From contig JBFWMP010000038.1 in NCBI GenBank assembly GCA_050251575.1, positions 1-19,497 of the forward strand: a stretch of 19,497 bases of DNA. The letters are read 5' to 3'. This DNA is from X23 sp050251575. GTDB taxonomy: Bacteria > Bacillota > Clostridia > SK-Y3. Of this stretch, positions 7,801-14,936 are shown in pieces; position 1 is the stretch's first letter; every line of letters starts with the position of its first letter. Below the pieces are notes generated by a model, which was not told the origin of the DNA, searched no databases, and saw only the letters and a program-made list of their open reading frames with translations. Made by a program: the position numbers and the translations under genes.

Positions 7801-8577
7801 ATGGATTTACATATGAAGGATAAGATTGTTGTAGTCACAGGAGGTGCCACAGGAATTGGCAAGGCGACAGCTTTGGAATTTTTAAAGGAAGGCGCAAAAG
7901 TAGCAATCTGCGGTCGGAGAAAGCAGCGGCTGGACGAAGTATGTCTGGAATTTAAAGACGCAGGGTTTGATGTTTTTACCAAGAGCGTGGATGTTACAGA
8001 TTATGTTGCTTTTGCAGAATTTATAGATGATGTGGTAAAGAAGTTTGGGAAAATTGATATTATGATTAATAATGCAGGCGCAAACCAGATAAAATCTCTT
8101 ATGGACTATGATGTAGAGGAATTTAAGGGAATTATTGATATTAATTTAATTTCCGTTTTTTCCGGTTGCAAAATCGCTGCTCAACACATGAAAAAAACCG
8201 GTGGTGGTGTGATCTTAAACGCATCATCTTTTTCTGCGATTGTTCCCAATGCAGGTAGAGCTCCATACAGTGCGGCAAAATCAGGTGTTAGCAGTCTTAG
8301 TAAAACTTTTGCGGCAGAGCTGGCAAAAGACAACATAAGGGTAGTTGCGTATGTACCCGGAATGATTGAGACAGAAATTTCAGCAAAGAATATTGCCAAG
8401 AACAGAGAAGCATTGTTGAAAGATATACCGGTGAGGCGGCTTGGAAGGCCGGAAGATCTTGCAAAAACCCTTGTATTTTTAGCATCAGATGCGGCGGAGT
8501 ATATCAATGGAACTAATGTGGAAATTGCAGGTGGGAAACGGTGTGTGCAGAATCCATGGTACAGTTATGAAAACTAA
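7801..8577 (+). CDS. Classical short-chain dehydrogenase/reductase
   Basis: A 258-residue SDR with the full set of classical motifs: TGGATGIG at 13-20 for the dinucleotide, NNAG at 90-93, and the catalytic tetrad N115, S143, Y156 and K160 in YSAAK. After the second strand the sequence is CGRRKQRL, with arginines and no acidic residue. In SDRs this favours NADP(H) over NAD(H) (inference). AGGTG lies 7 bases before the ATG; a second ATG at 7813 is possible. It is the last gene of the sigma-54 operon and is followed by a terminator about 170 bases on. It may reduce an aldehyde or ketone released by the aldolase, or oxidise a pathway alcohol. It resembles the FabG/glucose dehydrogenase group, but fatty-acid synthesis is unlikely in this context. 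Confidence 0.92.
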   Translation: MDLHMKDKIVVVTGGATGIGKATALEFLKEGAKVAICGRRKQRLDEVCLEFKDAGFDVFTKSVDVTDYVAFAEFIDDVVKKFGKIDIMINNAGANQIKSLMDYDVEEFKGIIDINLISVFSGCKIAAQHMKKTGGGVILNASSFSAIVPNAGRAPYSAAKSGVSSLSKTFAAELAKDNIRVVAYVPGMIETEISAKNIAKNREALLKDIPVRRLGRPEDLAKTLVFLASDAAEYINGTNVEIAGGKRCVQNPWYSYEN

Positions 8578-8749
8578 TAGATAATAGAGATTGTGTTTTG
8601 TTGTTATTTATATAATATGTCTATCCTTAGAACGGTAGTTTCACACTACGGTAAAGCAAATGATTAAAAAACATACTATATATTTTTTTGTAATTATCAT
8701 TTCAAAATAAAATATCAGCATATTTTTTACTGTTCATAATGCTTTTAAA

Positions 8750-8785
8750 AAAAGGCTTCTTTTAAAGAAGTCTTTTTATTTTTCT
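8750..8785 (+). terminator. Intrinsic terminator of the catabolic operon
   Basis: Arm 8750-8760 (AAAAGGCTTCT) pairs with 8766-8776 (AGAAGTCTTTT) with a single G-U pair around a 5-base loop. The T-rich run tttttatttttct follows. This is a standard rho-independent terminator. It separates the sigma-54 operon from the sporulation genes. Confidence 0.85.
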
Positions 8786-8819
8786 TACCAATACGCTAAG
8801 ATTTTGTCAGCATAATAAA

Positions 8820-8849
8820 TTGGATTTAAGGTTAATTTAACACTATAAA
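8820..8849 (+). promoter_or_regulatory. Weak candidate promoter of spoIVB
   Basis: TTGGAT (8820-8825) and TATAAA (8844-8849) are 18 bases apart, about 90 bases before the spoIVB start. In Bacillus spoIVB is transcribed by forespore sigma-G, and no convincing sigma-G promoter was found here. The AT-rich background makes such sigma-A-like matches easy to find. Confidence 0.3.
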
Positions 8850-8939
8850 AGCATTATGTAAATTAGATTAATATACTAATTCATATTTGTTTTTCCAATA
8901 TCTATAGTAATAGAAATCACGCAATGAGGAGGGGAATGC

Positions 8940-10238
8940 TTGGATTCGCAGAAATTCATCAAAAAAAAATTAATCATTTTGTTTTTAGTATTAATCACAG
9001 TACCATTTACTATGCTTGCTCAAACTTATCTATTATTTCCCGGTAACCTGATGTTGCTTGAAGGTGAAGAATATATATATGATTTCAATAAGCCTGTAAA
9101 GATAGAAGCAGAGGTTGATAAGAGCGGTATACTTAGTTTGAATGGTGAAGTGATACAAGATAGCTATAAGATGGACCTAAAAAACCCTTTGGTGGTTAAA
9201 TCCAATGAATTGGGAAATTTCAATATTGATTTGAAGTTATTTGGGTTAATCCCATTGCGATCAGTTGAGGTGAATGTTGTACCAAAAGCGACAGTAGTTC
9301 CTTGTGGCAATACTGTTGGAGTAAAGTTATATACTGATGGAATCCTTGTGATTGGATTATCAGATTTTGTTAATATGGATGGAGAAAAAAGTGAGCCGTG
9401 GAAAGAAGCAGGAATCAGAGAAGGAGATATTATTGAAGCTATAGGAGATACAAAGGTTAAAGATATAGATCACTTGACAGAAATTGTAGAACTATCTCAA
9501 GGAAACAAACTAAATGTCACTATAAAAAGGGATGATAAATATATCAATACCACGATTGCCGGAGAAAAATGTATCGACGATGAGCAGCTCAAACTAGGTT
9601 TGTGGGTCAGAGATAGTACAGCCGGCATCGGTACATTAACTTTTTTAGATCCGGAGACAAAAAAATTTGGTGCATTAGGGCATGGTATCACTGATGTGGA
9701 TACGGGGCAGCTTCTTACAGTGAGCAAAGGAGATATACTTCAGTCTAATATTATATCTATTAGAAAAGGATTAAAAGGAAAGCCAGGAGAGTTGAAAGGA
9801 ATTTTTATGCAGGAAGAGAATAGCTTGGGAAGTATATTTACAAATAATGATTATGGAATTTTTGGAGAGTTATATACTCCGACAAATAATGGCATATCCG
9901 AACCTATGTCGGTAGGATTAAGAACCCAAGTGCACGAAGGACCGGCCTATATTTTGTCAAATATACAGGGTGATAAGGTAGAAAGGTTTGAAGTTGAAAT
10001 TCAAAAGGTAATGCGACAAAGTCAGGAAAGTAGTAAAGGAATGATTATTAAAGTAACTGATACTAAACTATTGCAGAAAACCGGAGGAATTGTACAAGGT
10101 ATGAGTGGAAGTCCAATCATACAAAATGATCGAATCATAGGTGCCATAACTCATGTTTTCGTAAATGATCCAACAAGAGGTTATGGAATATTTATCGAGT
10201 GGATGTTAAAAAAAACAACAGAATTACATGAAAAATGA
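8940..10238 (+). CDS. spoIVB: SpoIVB serine peptidase (stage IV sporulation signalling)
   Basis: A 432-residue S55-family serine peptidase, close to the 425 residues of the Bacillus protein. In Bacillus it is secreted from the forespore and cleaves SpoIVFA, triggering pro-sigma-K processing in the mother cell. Visible are an N-terminal membrane anchor or signal (about 9-30), a PDZ domain (about 130-200, including GIREGDIIEAIGD), the catalytic-histidine motif GALGHG with H248, and the catalytic-serine motif GMSGSP at 387-392 followed by IIGAITHVFVNDP. Start is TTG at 8940, with GAGGAGGGG a few bases upstream. The immediately following spo0A gene is the classical spoIVB-spo0A arrangement of spore formers. 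Identification is secure. Whether pro-sigma-K control operates in this organism cannot be judged from the window. Confidence 0.97.
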   Translation: MDSQKFIKKKLIILFLVLITVPFTMLAQTYLLFPGNLMLLEGEEYIYDFNKPVKIEAEVDKSGILSLNGEVIQDSYKMDLKNPLVVKSNELGNFNIDLKLFGLIPLRSVEVNVVPKATVVPCGNTVGVKLYTDGILVIGLSDFVNMDGEKSEPWKEAGIREGDIIEAIGDTKVKDIDHLTEIVELSQGNKLNVTIKRDDKYINTTIAGEKCIDDEQLKLGLWVRDSTAGIGTLTFLDPETKKFGALGHGITDVDTGQLLTVSKGDILQSNIISIRKGLKGKPGELKGIFMQEENSLGSIFTNNDYGIFGELYTPTNNGISEPMSVGLRTQVHEGPAYILSNIQGDKVERFEVEIQKVMRQSQESSKGMIIKVTDTKLLQKTGGIVQGMSGSPIIQNDRIIGAITHVFVNDPTRGYGIFIEWMLKKTTELHEK

Positions 10239-10243
10239 AGAAA

Positions 10244-10294
10244 TAATAATAACTAAGAATAAAACTATCATGATTTTATTCTTAGTTATTATTA
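10244..10294 (+). terminator. Perfect 21-bp stem-loop between spoIVB and spo0A
   Basis: Arms 10244-10264 and 10274-10294 are exact reverse complements with a 9-base loop. The hairpin starts 5 bases after the spoIVB stop. It is almost entirely A/T, with a U-rich 3' arm but no U-run after it. It probably ends or protects the spoIVB transcript and isolates spo0A. An operator-like function cannot be excluded. Confidence 0.65.
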
Positions 10295-10340
10295 TAGAGG
10301 ATAATATTGATAAAAAAAACATATTTATTCAAAAATAGAC

Positions 10341-10369
10341 TTGAATTTTTACTAATTAGCAAATATAAT
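10341..10369 (+). promoter_or_regulatory. Sigma-A promoter of spo0A
   Basis: TTGAAT (10341-10346) and a perfect TATAAT (10364-10369) are separated by exactly 17 bases, giving a start site near 10376, about 36 bases before the spo0A start codon. No 0A box (TGTCGAA type) and no complete sigma-H promoter were found nearby. Confidence 0.75.
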
Positions 10370-10411
10370 ATAATTATGTAAAAAAATACAAATGACATGG
10401 GGGGTAATAGC

Positions 10412-11221
10412 TTGAATAGTAATAAAATTAGTGTAGTGATTGCAGACGATAATCGGGACTTTTGTGAAATTTTATACGAATATCTGAATAATCAAGAAGA
10501 TATTGAAGTAGTAGGAATTGCAAAAGATGGTGTTGAAGCTTATGATTTGATTACCAGTGTTGTACCAGATGTTGCTATTATTGATGTAATAATGCCTCAT
10601 TTAGACGGATTAGGGGTATTAGAGAAGCTGAGCTCCACACCAATGCAGAAAAAACCAGTTTATATTATGCTGTCGGCTGTTGGGCAGGATAAGATTACTC
10701 AAAGTGCGATGGCGTTAGGTGCAGAATACTATATTATTAAACCTTTTGATATGGATGTTCTTGTAGGACGTATTAAACAGTTAAGTGGAGTGATCAGTTC
10801 TAATAAGATGACAGCAGTACGATCGGATATGATTAATGAGAACAGGGCATCATATAATCCGGCTTTAAGAGACATCGAGACAAATGTTACCAAGGCCATA
10901 CATGAAATGGGTGTGCCGGCTCATATTAAAGGATATCAGTACCTTAGAGATGCAATTATGATGGTAGTAAAGGATATGGATGTAATTAACTCAATCACAA
11001 AGCAGCTTTATCCTTCCATTGCCCGTCAGTATAATACTACTCCAAGCAGAGTAGAAAGGGCAATTCGTCATGCGATAGAGGTTGCATGGGGAAGGGGACA
11101 GGTAGAAACATTAGAAAATATGTTCGGGTACACTATCCAAAACAGTAAAGGTAAGCCGACTAATAGTGAATTTATTGCAATGATTGCGGATAAGTTAAGA
11201 CTACAGCTAAAGGTTAGCTGA
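10412..11221 (+). CDS. spo0A: Sporulation master regulator Spo0A
   Basis: A 269-residue response regulator; Bacillus Spo0A has 267. The receiver domain (about 5-125) has the acidic pair D12-D13, phosphoacceptor D58 in IIDVIMP, S88 and K110 in IIKPFD. The C-terminal DNA-binding domain (about 150-269) has the diagnostic Spo0A helices, including the PSRVERAIRHAIEVAW recognition segment. When phosphorylated it activates entry into sporulation and other stationary-phase programmes. The TTG at 10412 is preferred because GGGGGG (10399-10404) lies about 7 bases upstream and the protein then begins MNSNKISVVIADDN, like homologues. The ATG at 10397 overlaps this ribosome binding site and would add five residues. 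The gene has its own sigma-A promoter and terminator, so it is probably monocistronic. Confidence 0.98.
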   Translation: MNSNKISVVIADDNRDFCEILYEYLNNQEDIEVVGIAKDGVEAYDLITSVVPDVAIIDVIMPHLDGLGVLEKLSSTPMQKKPVYIMLSAVGQDKITQSAMALGAEYYIIKPFDMDVLVGRIKQLSGVISSNKMTAVRSDMINENRASYNPALRDIETNVTKAIHEMGVPAHIKGYQYLRDAIMMVVKDMDVINSITKQLYPSIARQYNTTPSRVERAIRHAIEVAWGRGQVETLENMFGYTIQNSKGKPTNSEFIAMIADKLRLQLKVS

Positions 11222-11235
11222 AAATACATAGTGAT

Positions 11236-11280
11236 AAAAAAGACTTGAAGATTTATTAAATAATTTTCAAGTCTTTTTTT
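11236..11280 (+). terminator. Intrinsic terminator after spo0A
   Basis: AAAAAAGACTTGAA (11236-11249) pairs exactly with TTCAAGTCTTTTTT (11266-11279) across a 16-base loop that can itself partly pair. The stem ends in a run of nine T residues. It lies 15 bases after the spo0A stop. A clear rho-independent terminator. Confidence 0.92.
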
Positions 11281-11299
11281 ATGAAGTTTTATGATATTA

Positions 11300-11328
11300 T
11301 TTACATTCCTGCAAACAATATCTATATA
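11300..11328 (+). promoter_or_regulatory. Sigma-A promoter of the steA-like operon
   Basis: TTTACA (11300-11305) and TATATA (11323-11328) are 17 bases apart, directly after the spo0A terminator. Transcription would start near 11335 with a short leader before the TTG start at 11352. Two changes from consensus, and AT-rich surroundings, limit certainty. Confidence 0.55.
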
Positions 11329-11351
11329 ACAAATAATAGGGATGATGTTAC

Positions 11352-12467
11352 TTGATAGTCAAGGGATATGTGCAAAAAGGGAGAAAGACAAAAGATTTAG
11401 TGAAACAATTAAATTCGAATAGCATACCGATAATTTGTCATCAAGACTTAGATGAGGTGGCAGCATACTCTATTATAGAAGCAAAGATTAAAGCGGTTAT
11501 AAACTGTGAAAAATGTATTTCTGGGCGTTATCCGACGAAAGGCACCAAGCTGTTAATTGAAAATGGCGTGACTGTATTAGATGATATGGGAGAAGACTTT
11601 TATCAAAAAATTCAGATAAATGATTTTATTCAAATAAAGCATTCCAAACTATATATTAATGGAAATGAGTATAAAGACTCATTTAACTTATTAGATATTC
11701 ACAAAGTCGATTGTTTGATAGAAAACAGCTATCATAATTTTTCATTTGAATTAGATAAATTTATAGATAATACATTGGAATATGCATCAAAGGAAAAGGA
11801 GCTTATTCTTAAAAATATAGATGTAAGCTCTATTCAAACCAAGATGAGAAATAGACATGCTCTGATTGTTGTACGAGGATGCAACTATAAACAGGATTTA
11901 CATATTATTAAAGGGTATATAAAAGATTTCAAGCCGGTACTGATAGGGGTTGACGGTGGTGGAGATGCTTTAATGGAGTTTGGTTTGATACCGGACATAA
12001 TTATCGGGGACATGGATAGTGTCAGTGATGAATGTCTAAAGAAAAGCAAGGAAATTGTCGTTCATGCTTATTCTGATGGACGAGCACCGGGGATGGACAG
12101 AATTAAGAAGATAGGATTAAAGGCAAGCAGTTTCTCATTGATTGGAACAAGTGAAGATGTTGCGATGATGATTGCATACGAGAAGAAGGCAGATTTGATT
12201 ATAGCGGTGGGTACGCATTCCAATATCATAGACTTTTTAGAAAAAGGCAGAAAAGGCATGGCAAGTACGATGCTGACAAGATTAAAGATTGGCTCTAAGC
12301 TAGTGGATGCAAAGGGAGTAAGCAAGCTATATTCTAATAAACTCAGGTTATCTTATTGTATTCCTTTGTTGTTATCTGCACTAATTCCCATTGTAGCGAT
12401 TATCAAAATATATATTCCTATACAGGTTTTATTAAATATATTTCAAATTAGATTACGAATAAAGTAG
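11352..12467 (+). CDS. steA: SteA-like putative cytokinetic ring protein (thiamin pyrophosphokinase-like fold)
   Basis: A 371-residue protein. The N-terminal domain (about 1-160) includes CHQDLDEVAAYSIIEAKIKAVIN. A domain resembling the catalytic region of thiamin pyrophosphokinase follows (about 165-330), with GVDGGGDAL at 199-207 and IIIGDMDSVSD at 216-226, and a hydrophobic segment near the C-terminus (about 335-358) is a likely membrane anchor. This is the SteA architecture known from Corynebacterium, where SteA and its membrane partner SteB work at the division site and affect cell-wall hydrolysis. It is not a thiamin enzyme despite older names: the second half of that fold is missing. 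The next gene encodes a SteB-like protein, supporting the pairing. TTG start, with AGGG about 10 bases upstream. Role in a spore former is inferred. Confidence 0.85.
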   Translation: MIVKGYVQKGRKTKDLVKQLNSNSIPIICHQDLDEVAAYSIIEAKIKAVINCEKCISGRYPTKGTKLLIENGVTVLDDMGEDFYQKIQINDFIQIKHSKLYINGNEYKDSFNLLDIHKVDCLIENSYHNFSFELDKFIDNTLEYASKEKELILKNIDVSSIQTKMRNRHALIVVRGCNYKQDLHIIKGYIKDFKPVLIGVDGGGDALMEFGLIPDIIIGDMDSVSDECLKKSKEIVVHAYSDGRAPGMDRIKKIGLKASSFSLIGTSEDVAMMIAYEKKADLIIAVGTHSNIIDFLEKGRKGMASTMLTRLKIGSKLVDAKGVSKLYSNKLRLSYCIPLLLSALIPIVAIIKIYIPIQVLLNIFQIRLRIK

Positions 12468-12485
12468 CTGGGAGGTAAGGATTTG

Positions 12486-13382
12486 ATGAGTAGGGGAATC
12501 ACCTATCATATTATGACAATTGCAGCAATCTTTATTGCACTTGGTCTGGGAATATTTATAGGTTCAATGCTTAATGGTGAGCAGCTGGTGATGAATCAAC
12601 AAAGCAAGATTATGTCCGAGATGGATGAGCATAATAGAATGATGTCACAGGAGAACCGACAGCTAAGGGGTGAAATTGTAGCTTTATCCAGTGAAATCTT
12701 ACAAAAAAGTAAATTAATCGAATCTATCTTCGAGCAATATATGAAAGACAGGCTAAAAGATTATAATGTAGCTATTATTACAAGCAGTGGTAAGGACTTA
12801 TGCAGTGAAGTCAAGCTGCTTTTACAGTTTGCCGGAGCAAATATTTTGTCAATAACATCTATAAATAATATTTCTAATGAAGAAGTTATTAATGTTTTTA
12901 ATGAAAATCAATTTGAAAGCATTCCAATTATAAAAAAAGAGGTAAACATGGCAACATATGCAGCAGAACATCTCATGTATTCTATTCTATCAGGTAATAA
13001 TGCTGAATTAATCAATCACTTTGCATATATGGAGTTTATTGATACGGAAGGTGATTATTCGCAAATGGCCGATTATGTGATATGGATAGGGCCCAATGAA
13101 TATGGAAGCGAGGTTATGCAGCTTATTGATATACCTATGCTAAGTATTGTGAAAAAAATGAATATTCCCAGCCTTGTAGTAGAAAAGAGTGACTCTGAAT
13201 ATTCTTCCATTGATGTATTTAAGAATTTAGGTTTTTCAACAGTAGATAATATTGATACGATATATGGCAAGATTGCATTGTCTATGGTGATGAAGGGAGT
13301 GCAAGGGAACTTTGGAATCAAGGATTCATCTACAAGTTTATTACCTGATTATGGTTTTGAAATAATAAAAGAATCGGAATGA
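12486..13382 (+). CDS. steB: SteB/MctB-like single-pass membrane protein
   Basis: A protein of 298 residues (from ATG 12486) with one N-terminal membrane helix (about 8-30), a coiled coil (about 33-80) rich in Glu, Gln, Met and Lys, and a soluble domain beginning DYNVAIITSSG that is presumably outside the membrane. This layout matches the family often named copper transporter MctB, in which SteB is the better-studied member. A copper role is not supported here: there is no visible metal-binding motif or metal-resistance neighbour. A TTG directly before the ATG (12483) is an equally possible start; GGAGG lies at 12471-12475. It follows steA by 18 bases and precedes a glycosyltransferase by 10, implying co-transcription. 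Confidence 0.8.
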   Translation: MSRGITYHIMTIAAIFIALGLGIFIGSMLNGEQLVMNQQSKIMSEMDEHNRMMSQENRQLRGEIVALSSEILQKSKLIESIFEQYMKDRLKDYNVAIITSSGKDLCSEVKLLLQFAGANILSITSINNISNEEVINVFNENQFESIPIIKKEVNMATYAAEHLMYSILSGNNAELINHFAYMEFIDTEGDYSQMADYVIWIGPNEYGSEVMQLIDIPMLSIVKKMNIPSLVVEKSDSEYSSIDVFKNLGFSTVDNIDTIYGKIALSMVMKGVQGNFGIKDSSTSLLPDYGFEIIKESE

Positions 13383-13392
13383 GGAGAGCAGT

Positions 13393-14061
13393 ATGAAAAG
13401 TATTAGTATCATTATTCCTGCGTTTAATGAAGCAAATGTCATACAAGATACCATTGCAGCGGCAAAATCATTAGAAAATATTGATGAAGTGATAGTGATT
13501 GATGATGGATCGCAGGATAATACTTGGGAAATTGCTCAATCATGCGGCGCAAAAGGAATAAGATCCATTAAAAATGAAGGGAAAGGAAGCGCGTTACAGA
13601 AAGGATTACATATCTGCAATGGAGATATCATCGTTTTTTTAGATGCTGATGTGGGGAGCAGTGCTGTAGAAATCAGCAAAATTATCCATCCCGTCTTAAC
13701 TGATCGATGTGATGTATGTATTGCTAAATTTGGAAAAGCTAAAAAAAAGGGTGGTGTTGGAATGGTAAAATTCATAAGCCGGTTTGGTACAAGAATATTA
13801 TCAGGTAAAAATGTAGAAAGTGTTTTATCAGGTCAAAGAGCATTTAAATCGGAAGTTTTATGTAATATTCAAATTGCTGATGGATATGGAGCAGAGGTCG
13901 GAATGACGATTGATATATTAAGAAAAGGATACACAATCATGGAGTGTGAGGTAAACATGACACATCAAGAGACCGGAAGGGACTTAAAAGGCTTTATTCA
14001 CCGTGGAAGACAGGCAGTACATATTATGGCTGTATTATTTCGCAAAGCACTATTTAAGTAG
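13393..14061 (+). CDS. Family 2 glycosyltransferase
   Basis: A 222-residue GT-A-fold glycosyltransferase. Motifs are SIIIPAFNE at 5-13, VIVIDDGSQDNT near 33-44 for the nucleotide sugar, NEGKGSAL near 61-68, and the DxD metal site FLDADVG with D84-A-D86. There is no transmembrane segment, and the length is at the short end of the family, so it is a soluble or membrane-associated transferase without an extra domain. GAGGAG lies just before the ATG and the gene starts 10 bases after steB. It resembles enzymes transferring a sugar to a lipid or polar acceptor (polyprenyl-phosphate or phosphoglycerate type). Next to a polyprenyl-phosphate sugar-phosphate transferase it may extend a lipid-linked saccharide. 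Donor and acceptor are unknown. Confidence 0.87.
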   Translation: MKSISIIIPAFNEANVIQDTIAAAKSLENIDEVIVIDDGSQDNTWEIAQSCGAKGIRSIKNEGKGSALQKGLHICNGDIIVFLDADVGSSAVEISKIIHPVLTDRCDVCIAKFGKAKKKGGVGMVKFISRFGTRILSGKNVESVLSGQRAFKSEVLCNIQIADGYGAEVGMTIDILRKGYTIMECEVNMTHQETGRDLKGFIHRGRQAVHIMAVLFRKALFK

Positions 14062-14123
14062 TAGTATACTCTAGTCATTTAAAACGGAGCCTAATGATAA
14101 AAGAAAGGAAAATATAATATTTT

Positions 14124-14936
14124 ATGTATAGAATACTTATTCTAATCGCACTTGGATATGTATGCAATATGGTAATTCAAGGTGCGGTGAGAAAGATGCT
14201 AATTGATTCGAAACAGGTGAGAAGAAACTATCAGGGCATAAGTATCCCAAATTCGATGGGAATAGCCTTAGTGCTTAGTACGGTTTTGAGTATGTGTATC
14301 ATGATCTTGTTTGGATATTTGACATTTCAACAAAATGCATCTGTCGCATTTGCAGGAATTTTGATGGGATTTGCAGGAGTCATCGATGACTTTGCAGGAA
14401 ATAACCAATCAAAGGGGTTTAAAGGTCATATCAGGAATCTGATAAAAGGAAAACTGACCACCGGAGGGCTAAAAGCCGTAAGCGGCATTGTTTCATCATT
14501 TATTATAAGTTTGCAAATTTCTTATACCTATTATGATTTAATTATCAATGTTCTATTTATAAGCTTGTTGACTAATCTCATGAATCTGATGGATACCAGA
14601 CCTGGTAGAGCAATAAAGTTTTTTTGCTTTTTATCAATAATTTTTCTGTTTGCTGGAGCACCCCAAGAGGTATATTACATTGTTCTTGGTGCGGTTTTAT
14701 CGTATTTGCCCAGTGATTTAAAAGCAAAAGGTATGTTAGGTGATACGGGAGCTAATTTTATCGGGATGATAACTGGGGCAGCAATCATTGGACATATTGA
14801 AAGTTCTTTTATTCGAATTTTCCTCTTGTTATTAGTGTTTGCTTTAAATCTAGTCAGTGAAAAATATTCCTTTTCAAAGATCATTGAAGAAAATTACATA
14901 TTAAGCTATATTGACCGTTTAGGGAGAAGGCATTAA
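14124..14936 (+). CDS. Short MraY/WecA-type polyprenyl-phosphate sugar-phosphate transferase
   Basis: A 270-residue integral membrane protein with about eight or nine hydrophobic segments. Conserved acidic motifs of the superfamily are present: VIDDF with D88-D89, NLMNLMD at 151-157 and MLGDTGANFIG with D207. In MraY and WecA these bind magnesium and catalyse transfer of a sugar-1-phosphate to polyprenyl phosphate. Two features are unusual. The protein is shorter than typical MraY or WecA (about 320-360), and the DGLDG-like segment after the third motif is replaced by DTRPGR. It is last in the steA-steB-glycosyltransferase unit, 62 bases after the preceding stop. True MraY is unlikely because no mur genes are nearby. 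A loss of catalytic activity is possible, but the acidic residues are kept. Confidence 0.8.
   Translation: MYRILILIALGYVCNMVIQGAVRKMLIDSKQVRRNYQGISIPNSMGIALVLSTVLSMCIMILFGYLTFQQNASVAFAGILMGFAGVIDDFAGNNQSKGFKGHIRNLIKGKLTTGGLKAVSGIVSSFIISLQISYTYYDLIINVLFISLLTNLMNLMDTRPGRAIKFFCFLSIIFLFAGAPQEVYYIVLGAVLSYLPSDLKAKGMLGDTGANFIGMITGAAIIGHIESSFIRIFLLLLVFALNLVSEKYSFSKIIEENYILSYIDRLGRRH

Larger units (their letters stand above)
8578..8939. other. 362-base intergenic region between catabolic operon and spoIVB
   Basis: This very AT-rich stretch has no credible gene on either strand. It contains an imperfect 8-bp hairpin (ACGGTAGT-N5-ACTACGGT, one mismatch) near 8632-8652, the operon terminator at 8750-8785, a weak sigma-A-like promoter at 8820-8849 and the spoIVB ribosome binding site. 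An 11-base near-palindrome GTTAATTTAAC sits at 8831-8841 inside the promoter spacer. No riboswitch or T-box architecture was recognised. Confidence 0.6.

Noticed and set aside
8857..8888. TGTAAA-N19-CATATTT as a sigma-G promoter for spoIVB
   Set aside because: Both boxes deviate from the consensus and the spacer is too long, so it is no better than chance in AT-rich DNA.
10296..10304. AGAGGATAA as a sigma-H minus-35 for spo0A
   Set aside because: It matches the sigma-H minus-35 well but no GAAT-type minus-10 is found at 11-12 bases spacing.
11352..12467. Thiamin pyrophosphokinase enzyme
   Set aside because: Only the GDMDSVSD-type catalytic region resembles it; the thiamin-binding half is absent and the N-terminal domain and membrane segment fit SteA.
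12483..13382. Copper-transporter role for the MctB-like protein
   Set aside because: The family name suggests it, but no metal-binding motif or metal-resistance gene is present, and the SteA neighbour points to SteB.
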